Assembly (NCBI RefSeq): GCF_001422375.1 | Contig: NZ_LMMU01000007.1 | Span: forward strand, 660,184-724,183 | Source: Methylobacterium sp. Leaf99 | Lineage (GTDB): Bacteria > Pseudomonadota > Alphaproteobacteria > Rhizobiales > Beijerinckiaceae | DNA length: 64,000 nt | Direction: 5' to 3' | In this document: one piece after another, positions 51,043-60,300 of the stretch | Layout of the letters: each line of letters begins with the position of its first letter | Position numbering within the stretch: position 1 is the first letter of the stretch | Position numbers and translations under genes: made by a program | The notes under the pieces: generated by a model | What the model was told of the DNA's origin: nothing | Seen by the model: the letters and a program-made list of their open reading frames with translations, nothing else | The model's database searches: none

Positions 51043-51711
51043 ATGCGCCGTTTCGCCCCCGCCCTCACCGGGCTCGCCTGCGCGCTTGGCGCGTGGGCCT
51101 CGCCCGCCGCCGCGTACGAGATCGACCCCCTCACCCGCCAGCCCCTCGACAACGCCCTGGTGCTGCGCGTGCGTCCGCAGGCCGAGCCGGTGGCCGCCGT
51201 CGCGGTGCCGACCGCCAACGCCTCGCTCTCGCCGGCCGACCCCATGGCCTCGGCCGTGCCGCAGATGTCGGCGATCCAGCGCGAGCAGGTGGCCTATGCG
51301 GGCAACTACGCCCCCGGCACCATCGTGGTCTCCACCGCCGAGCGCCGGTTGTACTACGTCCTCGGTGACGGTCAGGCCCTGCGCTACGGCGTCGGCGTCG
51401 GTCGTCCGGGCTTCACCTGGGGCGGCGTGCAGACCATCACGATGAAGCGCGAGTGGCCCGATTGGCGTCCCCCGGCCGAGATGCTGCGCCGCCGTCCCGA
51501 CCTGCCGCGTTTCATGAAGGGCGGCATCGAGAACCCCCTCGGCGCCCGCGCCATGTACCTTGGCAACTCGATCTACCGCATCCACGGCTCCAACGAGCCG
51601 GAGACCATCGGCACCGCCGTGTCCTCGGGCTGCATCCGCATGACCAACGAGGACGTGAGCGACCTCTTCACCCGCGCCAAGGTCGGCGCGAAGGTCATCG
51701 TGGTGCGCTGA
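51043..51711 (+). CDS. L,D-transpeptidase (YkuD domain), exported
   Basis: A 222-residue periplasmic peptidoglycan cross-linking enzyme. The signal peptide is MRRFAPALTGLACALGAWAS plus PAAA; the YkuD domain begins at TIVVSTAERRLYYVLGDGQA and carries YRIHGSNEPETIG and the catalytic VSSGCIRMTNEDVSDL (nucleophile Cys). RPPAEMLRRRPDLPRFMKGG is the usual lid region. Hyphomicrobiales rely on L,D-cross-links for polar growth, so this fits the polarity theme. GAGAGGCCCC precedes the ATG, and a strong terminator follows the stop. Confidence 0.93.
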   Translation: MRRFAPALTGLACALGAWASPAAAYEIDPLTRQPLDNALVLRVRPQAEPVAAVAVPTANASLSPADPMASAVPQMSAIQREQVAYAGNYAPGTIVVSTAERRLYYVLGDGQALRYGVGVGRPGFTWGGVQTITMKREWPDWRPPAEMLRRRPDLPRFMKGGIENPLGARAMYLGNSIYRIHGSNEPETIGTAVSSGCIRMTNEDVSDLFTRAKVGAKVIVVR

Positions 51712-51737
51712 GCGCGCCGAGCGAAATTGAGCTGCTG

Positions 51738-51764
51738 AAGGGCCGGTGGAGACACCGGCCCTTT
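51738..51764 (+). terminator. Intrinsic terminator of the L,D-transpeptidase gene
   Basis: AAGGGCCGGTG (51738-51748), loop GAGA, CACCGGCCCTT (51753-51763), then TC: a perfect 11-bp stem 26 bp after the stop codon. Confidence 0.8.
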
Positions 51765-51775
51765 CGCGTTGCGGC

Positions 51776-52120
51776 CTACTTCGACACCGCAAAAAATCGC
51801 GACAGCAGCCACAGGGGCACCACCACCACGGCGCCCGCCAGGATCCAGCGGCCGAAATCGTGGAACGTGTCGAGGCCGAGATCGACCAGGGCGCGCACGG
51901 CGTCGTAGGCGTGCCAGAACAGCAGGCCCGGCGTCACCCCGAGCATCGCCATCACGGCGCCGACGAGGATCGACAGGAACAGCAGCTTGGCGAACACCGC
52001 GGCGGGCGAGCCGCCGAGGAAGCGGCGCAGGGTCGAGCGGCGCGCCGGCTCCGCGTAGCCGCCCGCATAGGGCTGGCCGGGAAAGGGCTGCGGGCGGCGC
52101 GGGTCGTTGTCGATGCTCAT
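51776..52120 (-). CDS. DUF6460-like membrane protein
   Basis: A 114-residue protein with a polar Pro/Gly-rich lead (MSIDNDPRRPQPFPGQPYAG), the STLRRFLGGSPAAVFAKLLF segment starting TM1, and a second helix (WILAGAVVVVPLWLLSRFFA). This is the layout of the DUF6460 family, integral inner-membrane proteins of unknown function in alphaproteobacteria. ATG 52120 is chosen on this basis. It converges on the L,D-transpeptidase gene with the terminator between them. Confidence 0.8.
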   Translation of the reverse strand: MSIDNDPRRPQPFPGQPYAGGYAEPARRSTLRRFLGGSPAAVFAKLLFLSILVGAVMAMLGVTPGLLFWHAYDAVRALVDLGLDTFHDFGRWILAGAVVVVPLWLLSRFFAVSK

Positions 52121-52325
52121 CGGATGAAATGTCCTTGCGGCGCGCGGCCTGTGGTCTCTCTCAACCCGCCGAAGCCGGCGGAAGCGTGACCGAATCGACA
52201 CACCCCGTCGAAACCGGATCGGCGCTCGGGCGTTAGGCGGGTTGCCGCCGACGGCGCAGGTGGCAATGCGCGCCGCGGGGTCCAAGTTGGTGCGACCTGA
52301 TTTTTGTCATGAAACGAAGCGACCC

Positions 52326-53288
52326 ATGATCGACCACGCCCTGTTCGACCCGGCGACGATCGATCCGGAGACCAAGCGGCTCAACGCCGAGATCATCGCC
52401 GCCCATGCGGCGCAGGCCGATCCGTGGTCGATCCCCATCGCCGAGGTCCGTGAACGCCGCCGCCAGGGCACCAAGGCCTCCCCCGCCATGCCCCGCAGCG
52501 CGCGGGCCGAGATCGTGACCATCGACGGGCCCGGCGGCCCCCTGTCGCTCAGGATGATCCGCCCCGACGCGAAGAAGTGGGCGAAGACCCGCGGCGCCTA
52601 TCTCCACATCCATCGCGGCGGCTGGGTCTGGGGGGCCGCCGACGAGCAGGACCCCTGGCTCGAGCGCATCGCCGACACCTGCGGTTTCGTCTGCCTCTCC
52701 GTCGAGTACCGTCTCGCCCCCGAGCATCCCTACCCGGCGGCCCTTGAGGATTGCGAGGCCGCCGCCCTGTGGCTCGTCGGGCCGGGTCGGGCGGAGCTCG
52801 GGATCACCGCCCTCACCATCGGCGGCGAATCGGCCGGCGCGCACCTCGCCGTGATGACCCTCCTGCGCCTGCGCGACCGGCACGGCCTGCCCCGCGCCTT
52901 CCGGGGCGCCAACCTCAATGCCGGGTTCTTCGACCTCGGCCTGACCCCGAGCGTGCGCAACTGGGGCGACGAGCGCCTCGTGGTGAACACCAAGGATCTC
53001 ACCACCTTCGCCAACGACTACGTCCGCGACGGCATCGACCGGCGCCGTCCCGACGTGTCGCCCCTCTACGCCAACCTCGCCGGCCTGCCCCCGGCCCTGT
53101 TCACCGTCGGCACCCACGATCCGCTCCTCGACGACACGCTCTACATGTCGTCGCGCTGGGCGGCCGCCGGCAATGGCGGCCACACGGCGATCTATCCCGG
53201 CGGCTGCCACGTCTTCGTGCGCTATCCCGGCGCCATGTCCGAGCGCGCCCTGGAGCTCATCGACCGCTTCCTGATGGCCCTCGCCTGA
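52326..53288 (+). CDS. Alpha/beta hydrolase (HSL/esterase family) with altered oxyanion motif
   Basis: A 320-residue esterase-like enzyme. The nucleophile elbow is GGESAGAHLAVM (Ser in GxSxG), the acid Asp is in TVGTHDPLLDDTLYM, and the His is in YPGGCHVFVRYP. The oxyanion-hole motif, usually HGGGW, reads HRGGW at residues 96-100, so an Arg replaces a Gly. SVEYRLAPEHPYPAALEDCE is the classic family segment. Substrate is unknown. The Lhr-type helicase reading frame overlaps its stop by four bases. Confidence 0.88.
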   Translation: MIDHALFDPATIDPETKRLNAEIIAAHAAQADPWSIPIAEVRERRRQGTKASPAMPRSARAEIVTIDGPGGPLSLRMIRPDAKKWAKTRGAYLHIHRGGWVWGAADEQDPWLERIADTCGFVCLSVEYRLAPEHPYPAALEDCEAAALWLVGPGRAELGITALTIGGESAGAHLAVMTLLRLRDRHGLPRAFRGANLNAGFFDLGLTPSVRNWGDERLVVNTKDLTTFANDYVRDGIDRRRPDVSPLYANLAGLPPALFTVGTHDPLLDDTLYMSSRWAAAGNGGHTAIYPGGCHVFVRYPGAMSERALELIDRFLMALA

Positions 53289-55936
53289 GCCCGCCTCCCC
53301 CGGACCACGCCCTGCCCGAACGGTTCGCGGCGTGGTTCTCCGCGCGGGGCTGGACGCCCCGGCCGCACCAGCTCGATCTGCTCGCCATCGTGCGGGCGGG
53401 TCGCTCCGCACTCCTGGTCGCCCCCACGGGGGCCGGCAAGACCCTGGCGGGCTTCCTGCCCAGCCTCACCGCCCTTGCCGATCGCCCCCCCGCGAAGACG
53501 TCGCGCGGGCTGCACACCCTCTACATCTCGCCCCTGAAGGCGCTGGCCGTCGATATCGCCCGCAACCTCGAGGCGCCCATCGCCGAGATGGGCCTGTCGA
53601 TCCGCGTCGAGACCCGCACGGGCGACACGCCCTCGCACAAGCGCACCCGGCAGGTCGAGCGCCCGCCCGACATCCTGCTGACGACGCCGGAGCAGCTCGC
53701 CCTGCTCATCGCCCACCGCGAGGCATCGGACCTCTTCGCCAACCTGTCCTACGTCGTGCTCGACGAGCTGCACGCCCTGGTGACCTCGAAACGCGGCGAC
53801 CTCCTGTCCCTGGCGCTCGCGCGGCTGCACCGCCTGAGCCCCGGTCTCACCGCCATCGGCCTGTCGGCGACGGTGCGCGAACCGGACGACCTGCGGCGGT
53901 ATCTGGTGCCGCAGCGCTCATTTGGGTCGGACATGCGCGGGTCCCCTCTCCTGGAAGGAGAGGGACAGGGTGAGGTGTGTGCCCCATCCGAAAAGGTCGC
54001 ACACCTCACCCCAGCCCTCTCCTTCCAGGAGAGGGAGCACCGTGGCGACGACGCCCTGGTGCCCGGTCCGATGCCCATGGCCGACCTCGTCGTGGTGCGG
54101 GGCGGTGCGGCCCCCGACCTCCACATGCTCGACACCGGCCTGACCCTGCCGCTCGCCGGCCACACCGCCTGGCAGGCGATGCCGGCGATCTACGATCTCA
54201 TCGGGCGCCACCGCACGGTACTGGTCTTCGTCAACACCCGGCTTCAGGCGGAATACACCTTCCAGGAACTCTGGCGGATCAACGAGGAATCGTACCCCAT
54301 CGCCCTGCACCACGGCTCCCTCGACGCCTCCCAGCGCCGCCGGGTCGAGGCGGCCATGGCGGCGGGGCAGTTGCGGGCCATCGTCTGCACCGCCACCCTC
54401 GACCTCGGAATCGACTGGGGCGACGTCGATCTCGTGGTCAATATCGGCGCGCCGAAGGGCGCGAGCCGGATCATGCAGCGCATCGGCCGCGCCAACCACC
54501 GCATGGACGAGCCCTCGAAGGCCTACCTCGTGCCGGCCAACCGCTTCGAGATCCTCGAATGCCAGGCCGCCCTCGACGCCGTCGAGGCCGCCGCCCAGGA
54601 CACGCCCGATGCCCGCCTCGGCGCCCCGGATGTCCTCGCCCAGCACATCCTCGGCATGGCCTGCGCCGACGCGTTCGATCCGGTGCAGCTCTACGACGAA
54701 ATCGTCTCGGCGGCGCCCTACGCCACCCTCAGTTGGGAGGATTTCGAGGCGGTGGTCGATTACGTCGCCACGGGCGGCTACGCCCTGCGCGCCTACGAGC
54801 GCTTCGCCAAGATCCTGCGCGGCCCCGACGGCCTGTGGCGGGTGCGCGATGCCCGCACGGCCCAGCAGTACCGGATGAATGTCGGCACCATCGTCGAATC
54901 AGCCAAGGTGAAGGTCCGCCTCGCCAGGGCGAACCGGGCGCGGCCGGGGGCGGTACTGCCCCGGGGCGGCCGGGTGCTCGGCGAGATCGAGGAGGATTTC
55001 GCCGACACCCTCACCCCCGGCGACACCTTCCTGTTCGCCGGCGAGGTTTTGCGCTTCGAGGGCCTGTCCGAGGACGAGGCCCTGGCCACCCGCGCCGGTC
55101 CCGGCACCGACCCGGCGATCCCGTCCTACGCCGGCGCGAAGTTCCCGATCTCGACGTTCCTCGCGGCGCGGGTGCGGGCGATGATCGCCGATCCGTTCGA
55201 GTGGGACCGCCTGCCGAAGCAGGTCTCCGACTACCTCGTCCAGCAGCGCACCCGCTCGGTGCTGCCCGGCGCCACCGGCCTCCTGGTCGAGACGTTTCCG
55301 CGGTCGGGGCGCTACTACCTCACCGCCTTCCCGTTCGAGGGCCGCCTCGCCCACCAGACCCTGGGCATGCTCCTGACCCGGCGCCTCGAACGCGCGCGGA
55401 TGCGGCCGCTCGGCTTCGCCGCCAACGATTACGGCATCGCCATCTGGATGACCCGCGATCTCTCCGCGCGCATCGCCACCGAGCCGGAGTTCCTGGATGC
55501 CCTGTTCGCCGAGGACATGCTCGGCGACGACCTCGAAGCTTGGCTCGACGAATCGGCGATGATGAAGCGCACCTTCCGGCAATGCGCCGTCATCGCCGGG
55601 CTCATCGAGCGGCGCTATCCGGGCCAGGCCAAGACCGGGCGCCAGGTCACCATGTCGACGGACCTCGTCTACGACGTCCTGCGCAAGCATCAGCCCGACC
55701 ACCTGCTCCTGCGCGCCGCGCGCCAGGATGCGGCAACCGGACTCCTCGACGTGAGGCGCCTCGGTGTGATGTTGAGGCGCGTCCAGGGACACATCGTCCA
55801 CAAGGCCCTGGACCGCGTCTCGCCCCTGTCCGTCTCCGTCATGCTCGAGATCGGGCGGGAGAAGGTCTACGGCGAGGGCGCGGACGAGATTCTGGCCGAG
55901 GCCGAAGCGCAGCTTCTCGAAGAGGCGCTGGGGTAA
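53285..55936 (+). CDS. Ligase-associated DEXH-box helicase (Lhr-core type) with in-frame palindromic insertion
   Basis: About 883 residues, related to Lhr. PERFAAWFSARGWTPRPHQL leads to Walker A APTGAGKT, DELHAL (DEXH), GLSATV (motif III), and helicase domain 2 with LVFVNTRLQAEYTFQELW and IGRANHRMDEPSKAYLVPAN; WH and Lhr-specific C-terminal domains follow. Right after motif III, residues about 214-254 (RGSPLLEGEGQGEV...HLTPALSFQERE) are not family sequence but a translated palindromic repeat. No ATG/GTG/TTG lies near the conserved N-terminus; CTG 53285, overlapping the previous stop, is the best upstream choice, while GTG 53390 would delete the Q motif. Repair helicase, paired with pdeM next. 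Confidence 0.9.
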   Translation: MSPPPPDHALPERFAAWFSARGWTPRPHQLDLLAIVRAGRSALLVAPTGAGKTLAGFLPSLTALADRPPAKTSRGLHTLYISPLKALAVDIARNLEAPIAEMGLSIRVETRTGDTPSHKRTRQVERPPDILLTTPEQLALLIAHREASDLFANLSYVVLDELHALVTSKRGDLLSLALARLHRLSPGLTAIGLSATVREPDDLRRYLVPQRSFGSDMRGSPLLEGEGQGEVCAPSEKVAHLTPALSFQEREHRGDDALVPGPMPMADLVVVRGGAAPDLHMLDTGLTLPLAGHTAWQAMPAIYDLIGRHRTVLVFVNTRLQAEYTFQELWRINEESYPIALHHGSLDASQRRRVEAAMAAGQLRAIVCTATLDLGIDWGDVDLVVNIGAPKGASRIMQRIGRANHRMDEPSKAYLVPANRFEILECQAALDAVEAAAQDTPDARLGAPDVLAQHILGMACADAFDPVQLYDEIVSAAPYATLSWEDFEAVVDYVATGGYALRAYERFAKILRGPDGLWRVRDARTAQQYRMNVGTIVESAKVKVRLARANRARPGAVLPRGGRVLGEIEEDFADTLTPGDTFLFAGEVLRFEGLSEDEALATRAGPGTDPAIPSYAGAKFPISTFLAARVRAMIADPFEWDRLPKQVSDYLVQQRTRSVLPGATGLLVETFPRSGRYYLTAFPFEGRLAHQTLGMLLTRRLERARMRPLGFAANDYGIAIWMTRDLSARIATEPEFLDALFAEDMLGDDLEAWLDESAMMKRTFRQCAVIAGLIERRYPGQAKTGRQVTMSTDLVYDVLRKHQPDHLLLRAARQDAATGLLDVRRLGVMLRRVQGHIVHKALDRVSPLSVSVMLEIGREKVYGEGADEILAEAEAQLLEEALG
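53944..54035. repeat. Nested palindromic element inserted in the helicase coding sequence
   Basis: CCCTCTCCTGGAAGGAGAGGG (53944-53964) and its exact reverse complement (54015-54035) are the ends; GGGTGAGGTGTG (53968-53979) and CACACCTCACCC inside (about 54000-54011) extend the palindrome with few mismatches around a centre of about 20 bp. Each end is itself a small hairpin. It keeps the reading frame and has no stop codon in that frame. Confidence 0.88.
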
Positions 55937-55980
55937 CGAAGCGCGGCGACGCGCCCCCTTTCAACAACGAGGATGCGGTT

Positions 55981-56694
55981 TTGGCGCTCGGCGTACGACT
56001 CGAGAAGACCACGAAGGCGCCCGGCCTGACCCTCGCCGGCGAACACCTCACCCTCGACCTGTGCGGCGGCCTGTGGCTGGCCGCCCATCGCACCCTGGTG
56101 GTGTCCGATCTCCATCTCGAGAAGGGCTCGGCCTTCGCGGCGCGCTCGGGCCAGTTCCTGCCGCCCTACGACACCCGCGAGACCCTGGCCTGCCTGCACG
56201 AGGTCGTCGCCCGCCTCGATCCGGCCCGCGTCGTCGCCCTCGGCGATTCGTTCCACGACGCGCGCGGACCGGACCGGATGGAGCCCGGCGACCGGGCCAT
56301 GGTGGCGGCCCTGCAGGAGGGGCGCGACTGGGTCTGGATCGCCGGCAACCACGACCACGCCGTCACCGAGGGCGTCGGCGGGCGCTACGCCGAGACCCTG
56401 ACCGTGGGCGGCCTCACCCTCCGGCACGAGCCCAGTCCCGAGGCGGAGGACGGCGAGGTGTCCGGCCACCTGCATCCCTGCGGCAAGGTCGCCATGCGGG
56501 GCCGCGCCGTGCGCCGCCGCTGCTTCGTCACCGACGGGCGCCGCCTCATCATGCCGGCCTTCGGCGCCTATGCGGGCGGTCTCAACGTGCGCAATCCGGT
56601 GTTCGAACCGCTGTTCCCGGCGGGCTTCACCGCGCATCTTCTCGGGGATGGCCGCGTCTTCGCCATCGGCCGGGCCATGCTGGCGAAGGATTAG
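55981..56694 (+). CDS. pdeM: Ligase-associated DNA damage response endonuclease PdeM
   Basis: A 237-residue calcineurin-like metallophosphoesterase. Metal-site motifs are VSDLHLEKGS (Asp43, His45), ALGDSFHDARGPDRM, AGNHDHAV and GHLHPCG, matching the MPE enzyme that is encoded with Lhr-type helicase, ligase and an MBL exonuclease in many bacteria. TTG 55981 is chosen as start because AACGAGG ends eight bases upstream, and the only in-frame codon before it near the helicase stop is a non-start GTA. It follows the helicase by 44 bp. The ligase and exonuclease partners are not in the window. Confidence 0.9.
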   Translation: MALGVRLEKTTKAPGLTLAGEHLTLDLCGGLWLAAHRTLVVSDLHLEKGSAFAARSGQFLPPYDTRETLACLHEVVARLDPARVVALGDSFHDARGPDRMEPGDRAMVAALQEGRDWVWIAGNHDHAVTEGVGGRYAETLTVGGLTLRHEPSPEAEDGEVSGHLHPCGKVAMRGRAVRRRCFVTDGRRLIMPAFGAYAGGLNVRNPVFEPLFPAGFTAHLLGDGRVFAIGRAMLAKD

Positions 56695-56717
56695 CGACCT
56701 TCTTCGCCGGCCTGCCG

Positions 56718-57155
56718 TCAGGCCGCCACGAGGAGGGACGTGCCCGCCACCGCCGACAGCACCAGCCGCAGCCGCCCGAGCCACACGGGCACGAGACCGC
56801 GGCGGGGCAGGTCCTGATCGACGAAGCCCCAGGACAGGACGAGGCAGCCGAGCATCCGCAGGTCCCACGGGGCCGGGACCGCGAGGGCCGCCCAGGCCAG
56901 GAGCGAGGGCACGATGGCGATGGCGTAGTCCGCCCCGCCGCCGCCGCGGGCCGCAGCGGCGCCCCAGCGGATGCCGCCGAGGAACGAAGCGACCACCGCC
57001 CCGTAGGTCGAGAGCACGGTGCGCGGACTCAAGCCGATGGTGCTGAGGCCGGCATCGCCACCGCTGACCGACAGGAAGGCGAAGCCGAGGAACGGAATCA
57101 GGCCGGCGATCCCGAGAATCAGGGCCGCCGGCGGTACCGTCGTCACGCGCGCCAT
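56718..57155 (-). CDS. DUF3429 integral membrane protein
   Basis: A 145-residue protein of the DUF3429 family with about five membrane helices. PPAALILGIAGLIPFLGFAF is the first helix, YGAVVASFLGGIRWGAAAAR the conserved motif, and LRLVLSAVAGTSLLVAA the last helix. Function is unknown; members often sit near photolyase or lipid genes. ATG 57155 has GGAG eight bases upstream and is preferred to the longer frame. It converges on pdeM and is 156 bp downstream of podJ on the same strand. Confidence 0.88.
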   Translation of the reverse strand: MARVTTVPPAALILGIAGLIPFLGFAFLSVSGGDAGLSTIGLSPRTVLSTYGAVVASFLGGIRWGAAAARGGGGADYAIAIVPSLLAWAALAVPAPWDLRMLGCLVLSWGFVDQDLPRRGLVPVWLGRLRLVLSAVAGTSLLVAA

Positions 57156-57310
57156 CGGGTCTCCGGTCGTCCAGGAATTCACGTTCCGGCCGGCCCATGC
57201 CAACCCGGAAGGAATCGTCCCCTATCAAACGCCTCGGAGCGTCCGGGGAAAGGCGGCACATACCCGCAGCGCCGCGAGCCTATCCCCTATCGGGGGCCGG
57301 GCCCGCGGCC

Positions 57311-60300
57311 TCAGCCGCGTCGCGGCGGAACCGAGACCGGGACCGGCGGTGCCGCGCCGAGCAGGCTCATGGTCCGGGGGGCGATGGCGGGCGCCGGGGG
57401 CTCGTTGTGGGCGGGGTCGGGCGTCTTGGCCTTGAAGGCCGCGACGAGGCCGCGCGCCGCGGCGAGATCCTTCGGCTCGAGTTTGGCGGCGACGTCGTCG
57501 CGCTTCTTGGCAGCGTCGGCATCGCCCTGCGCGCCCGCGGCCGAGAACCACAGGTAGGATTGCCCGAGGTCCTGCTGCACGCCGAGGCCCCGGGCGTAGA
57601 GCACCGCGAGGTTGTACTGGCTGTCGCGCAGGCCGTACTCCGCCGCACGCCGGAACCACTGCGCGGCCGTGGCGTAGTCGGGCTTGCCCGACGCCGTGGG
57701 ATTCTCGGCGTGGATCACCGCGAGGTTGTGCATGGCGCGGGCGTTGCCCTGGTCGGCCGCGCGTCCGTACCACAGCTTGGCCTGGGCCAGATCGCGGGGC
57801 GCGCCGAGGCCCTTCTCGTGCAGGCCGCCGAGCTTGTACTGGGCCGGCGCGTAACCGGCCTGGGCGAGCTTGTCGTAGAGCTTGCGCGACAGGGACAGGT
57901 CCCGCGTCACCCCGCGCCCGTCGGAAAACCGGGCGGCAAGGTCGTAGATGGCCGCGCCATCCCCGTCCAGGGCCGCCTGACGGAGGGGGGCGAGGGTCTC
58001 GGGGATCGCGGCGAGGTCCGCCGACAGGGCGGCCATCTCGGAAACCTGCGGCATCCCTCGGGTGGCGCCGGCCTTCGCAGTCTCGGATTTCGGGGTCTCG
58101 GCTTTCGGAGTCTCGAGCTTGCCGGCCACGGGTTTCGCGGCCTCGTCCCGGATGACGGCCGGATCGGCGAGGGCCTGGGTCGTGACCGGATCGGGCACGG
58201 CCGCCGGCTGGGGGCTCTCCGGCACGGCCACCGCTGCGGTCTCCTGGACCGGACGGTTCGTTCCGATGGCCTGGAGGGCGCCGAGCGCCAGGATGATGGC
58301 GGCGAGCCCGAGGAGCAGGGGCTTGCGCCGGCGGTCGATCTCCCTGCGCAGGCGGGCGAGCGGACCCGGTGCCGGGGCCTCGTCGCCGACGGCCGCTGCG
58401 GCGGGACGACGCTCGCTCAGGTTCGTCCCGCTGCCGTTGGCCTCGGCCTGCGCCACCTGGGCCGCACGCCGGGCGGCGGCGATGAAGCTGGTCTTGATGT
58501 CGCCATCGGAGACGACGGGTGCCTGCGGGTCCGCGTCGTCGCGAAGCGGCTCCCGGCCGGGCCGCCGTGTGCCGGGCTCCAGGGGAAGGTCGCCGAGGAC
58601 GGCGTCGGGGCGCGGCCGCTCGACCTGCGGGTCGGCGCGACGGGCGGCGCCCCTGGCAGCCGGATTGATCGCAGTCTTGGGGATCGTGGGCTTGGGGATC
58701 GTGGGCTTGGGGATCGCGGGCTTGGGCATCGCGGCAGCGGCGTCGGCCGGCGGTATCGCGGCGGTGGCGAGCACCCGTTCCGTCGCCGCGCGCATCTCGA
58801 GGGGGCCGTTTGCGGTCTCCGTCGGGACGAACCGTCCGGCGAGGCGCTCGAGGACCGTATGGACGCCGGTCAGGGTCGATTGCAGGCGCTTCTCGGACGC
58901 CGCCTGCTGGTCGCGCAGGTCGGCGAGGCCGGCCTGGAGTCGGTCGAGGTCGCCGCCGCCGACGGTCTCGGCCATGGCGTGGCGGGCCGCCCGCTCGGAC
59001 AGCGGCGCCTCCTCGCGCAGGGCGGAGACCTGGGCGAGGAGATCGCCCATGGTCCGCTCCAGCCCGACGAGGGCCGGATCTGAGTCGCGGGTATCGATGC
59101 GGGCGGCGAGCGCCAGGACCTGATGCTCAAGGGCGTCGAGCCCCTCGGCCGAGACGGTGTCGGAGGTCCCCATCCGGTCGACCTTGACCGAGAGGTCGTG
59201 CAGCATGCCGTGGATGGCGGCGAGATCGCCGTCCGGCACCACCGGCCGGCGCAGGCTCGCGCCGAGGCCTTCCAGGCGCTCGATGAGATCGCCCACGGGA
59301 TTGATGTGGACGCGGTCCACCTTCTCGGACAGGGCGTCGATTCGATGGATGATGGCGGCCGAATCGGGGGCTTCGGTGACGACGGAAACGTCGCGCAGGG
59401 CGTCGAGCTTGGCCGCCATGGCGTCGATCCGGGCCTCGAGGCCGCCCTGGGCGGGGCGTTCCAGGCCAGCCCGGATTTCCTCCAGCAGGGGACGCAGGGA
59501 GGCCACGTTCGCCTGGGCGCCGGCCTCGGTCCGGAGGCGCGCGATCTCGGCGCTGATGGCCGCGACGCCGGAGGTCAGGACCTCGATGCGCTCGGGCGCC
59601 GCCAGTCCGGCGATGGCACCGCGGATCTCCTGCAATTCGCGAAACAAGCCGTCGAGGGCTTCGCGGTCGGCGAAGGCTTCGGGACCGCTGCGCAGCACCG
59701 TATCGACCCGCGCACCGAGGCTTTCCAGGTCGGCGGCGAGGCGGGTCTGGACCTCCCGGGCCGTGTCGCCGCACAGGCGATCGACCTCGGCGCGGATGCG
59801 ATCGAGGGGGCCGGTCACGGCCGAGAGATCGGCCTGGGCCGGAGACCCCTCGACGCCCGTGGCGAGGGCGTGCATCGCCGCCTCCAGGGCGCCGACCTCG
59901 CGGCCGGTGGCCAGACCGTCGAGGGAGGCGCGCAGGCGGATGGTTTCGCTGCGCAGGTCGCCGATGACCGTGGCGGCGGGTGCCGGGTGCGCGTCGAGCT
60001 CGCGCTGCCGCTGGCGGATCTCGCTCACGGCGTCCCGGACTTCGACGGCCGCCGAGCGGCCCCGGCGCCCGATGGGCCGGGGCGCCGTGATCTGCTCGCC
60101 GAGTTCGGCCATCCGCCGCTCGAGTTCGGCGAGGGTGCGGGCGGCCGCAGCCTGTGCGGCCGTGTGCTCCCCGGCGATCCGCTCGTCGATGGCATCCAGG
60201 CGCTGCATCATCCGCGCGAGGGCCTGCGCCATCGGGTCCGGCATCGCCGGCACGGGTGCGGCCGGGACCGGCGCGAGGGCGGGTTCGGCGGCCGGACGGG

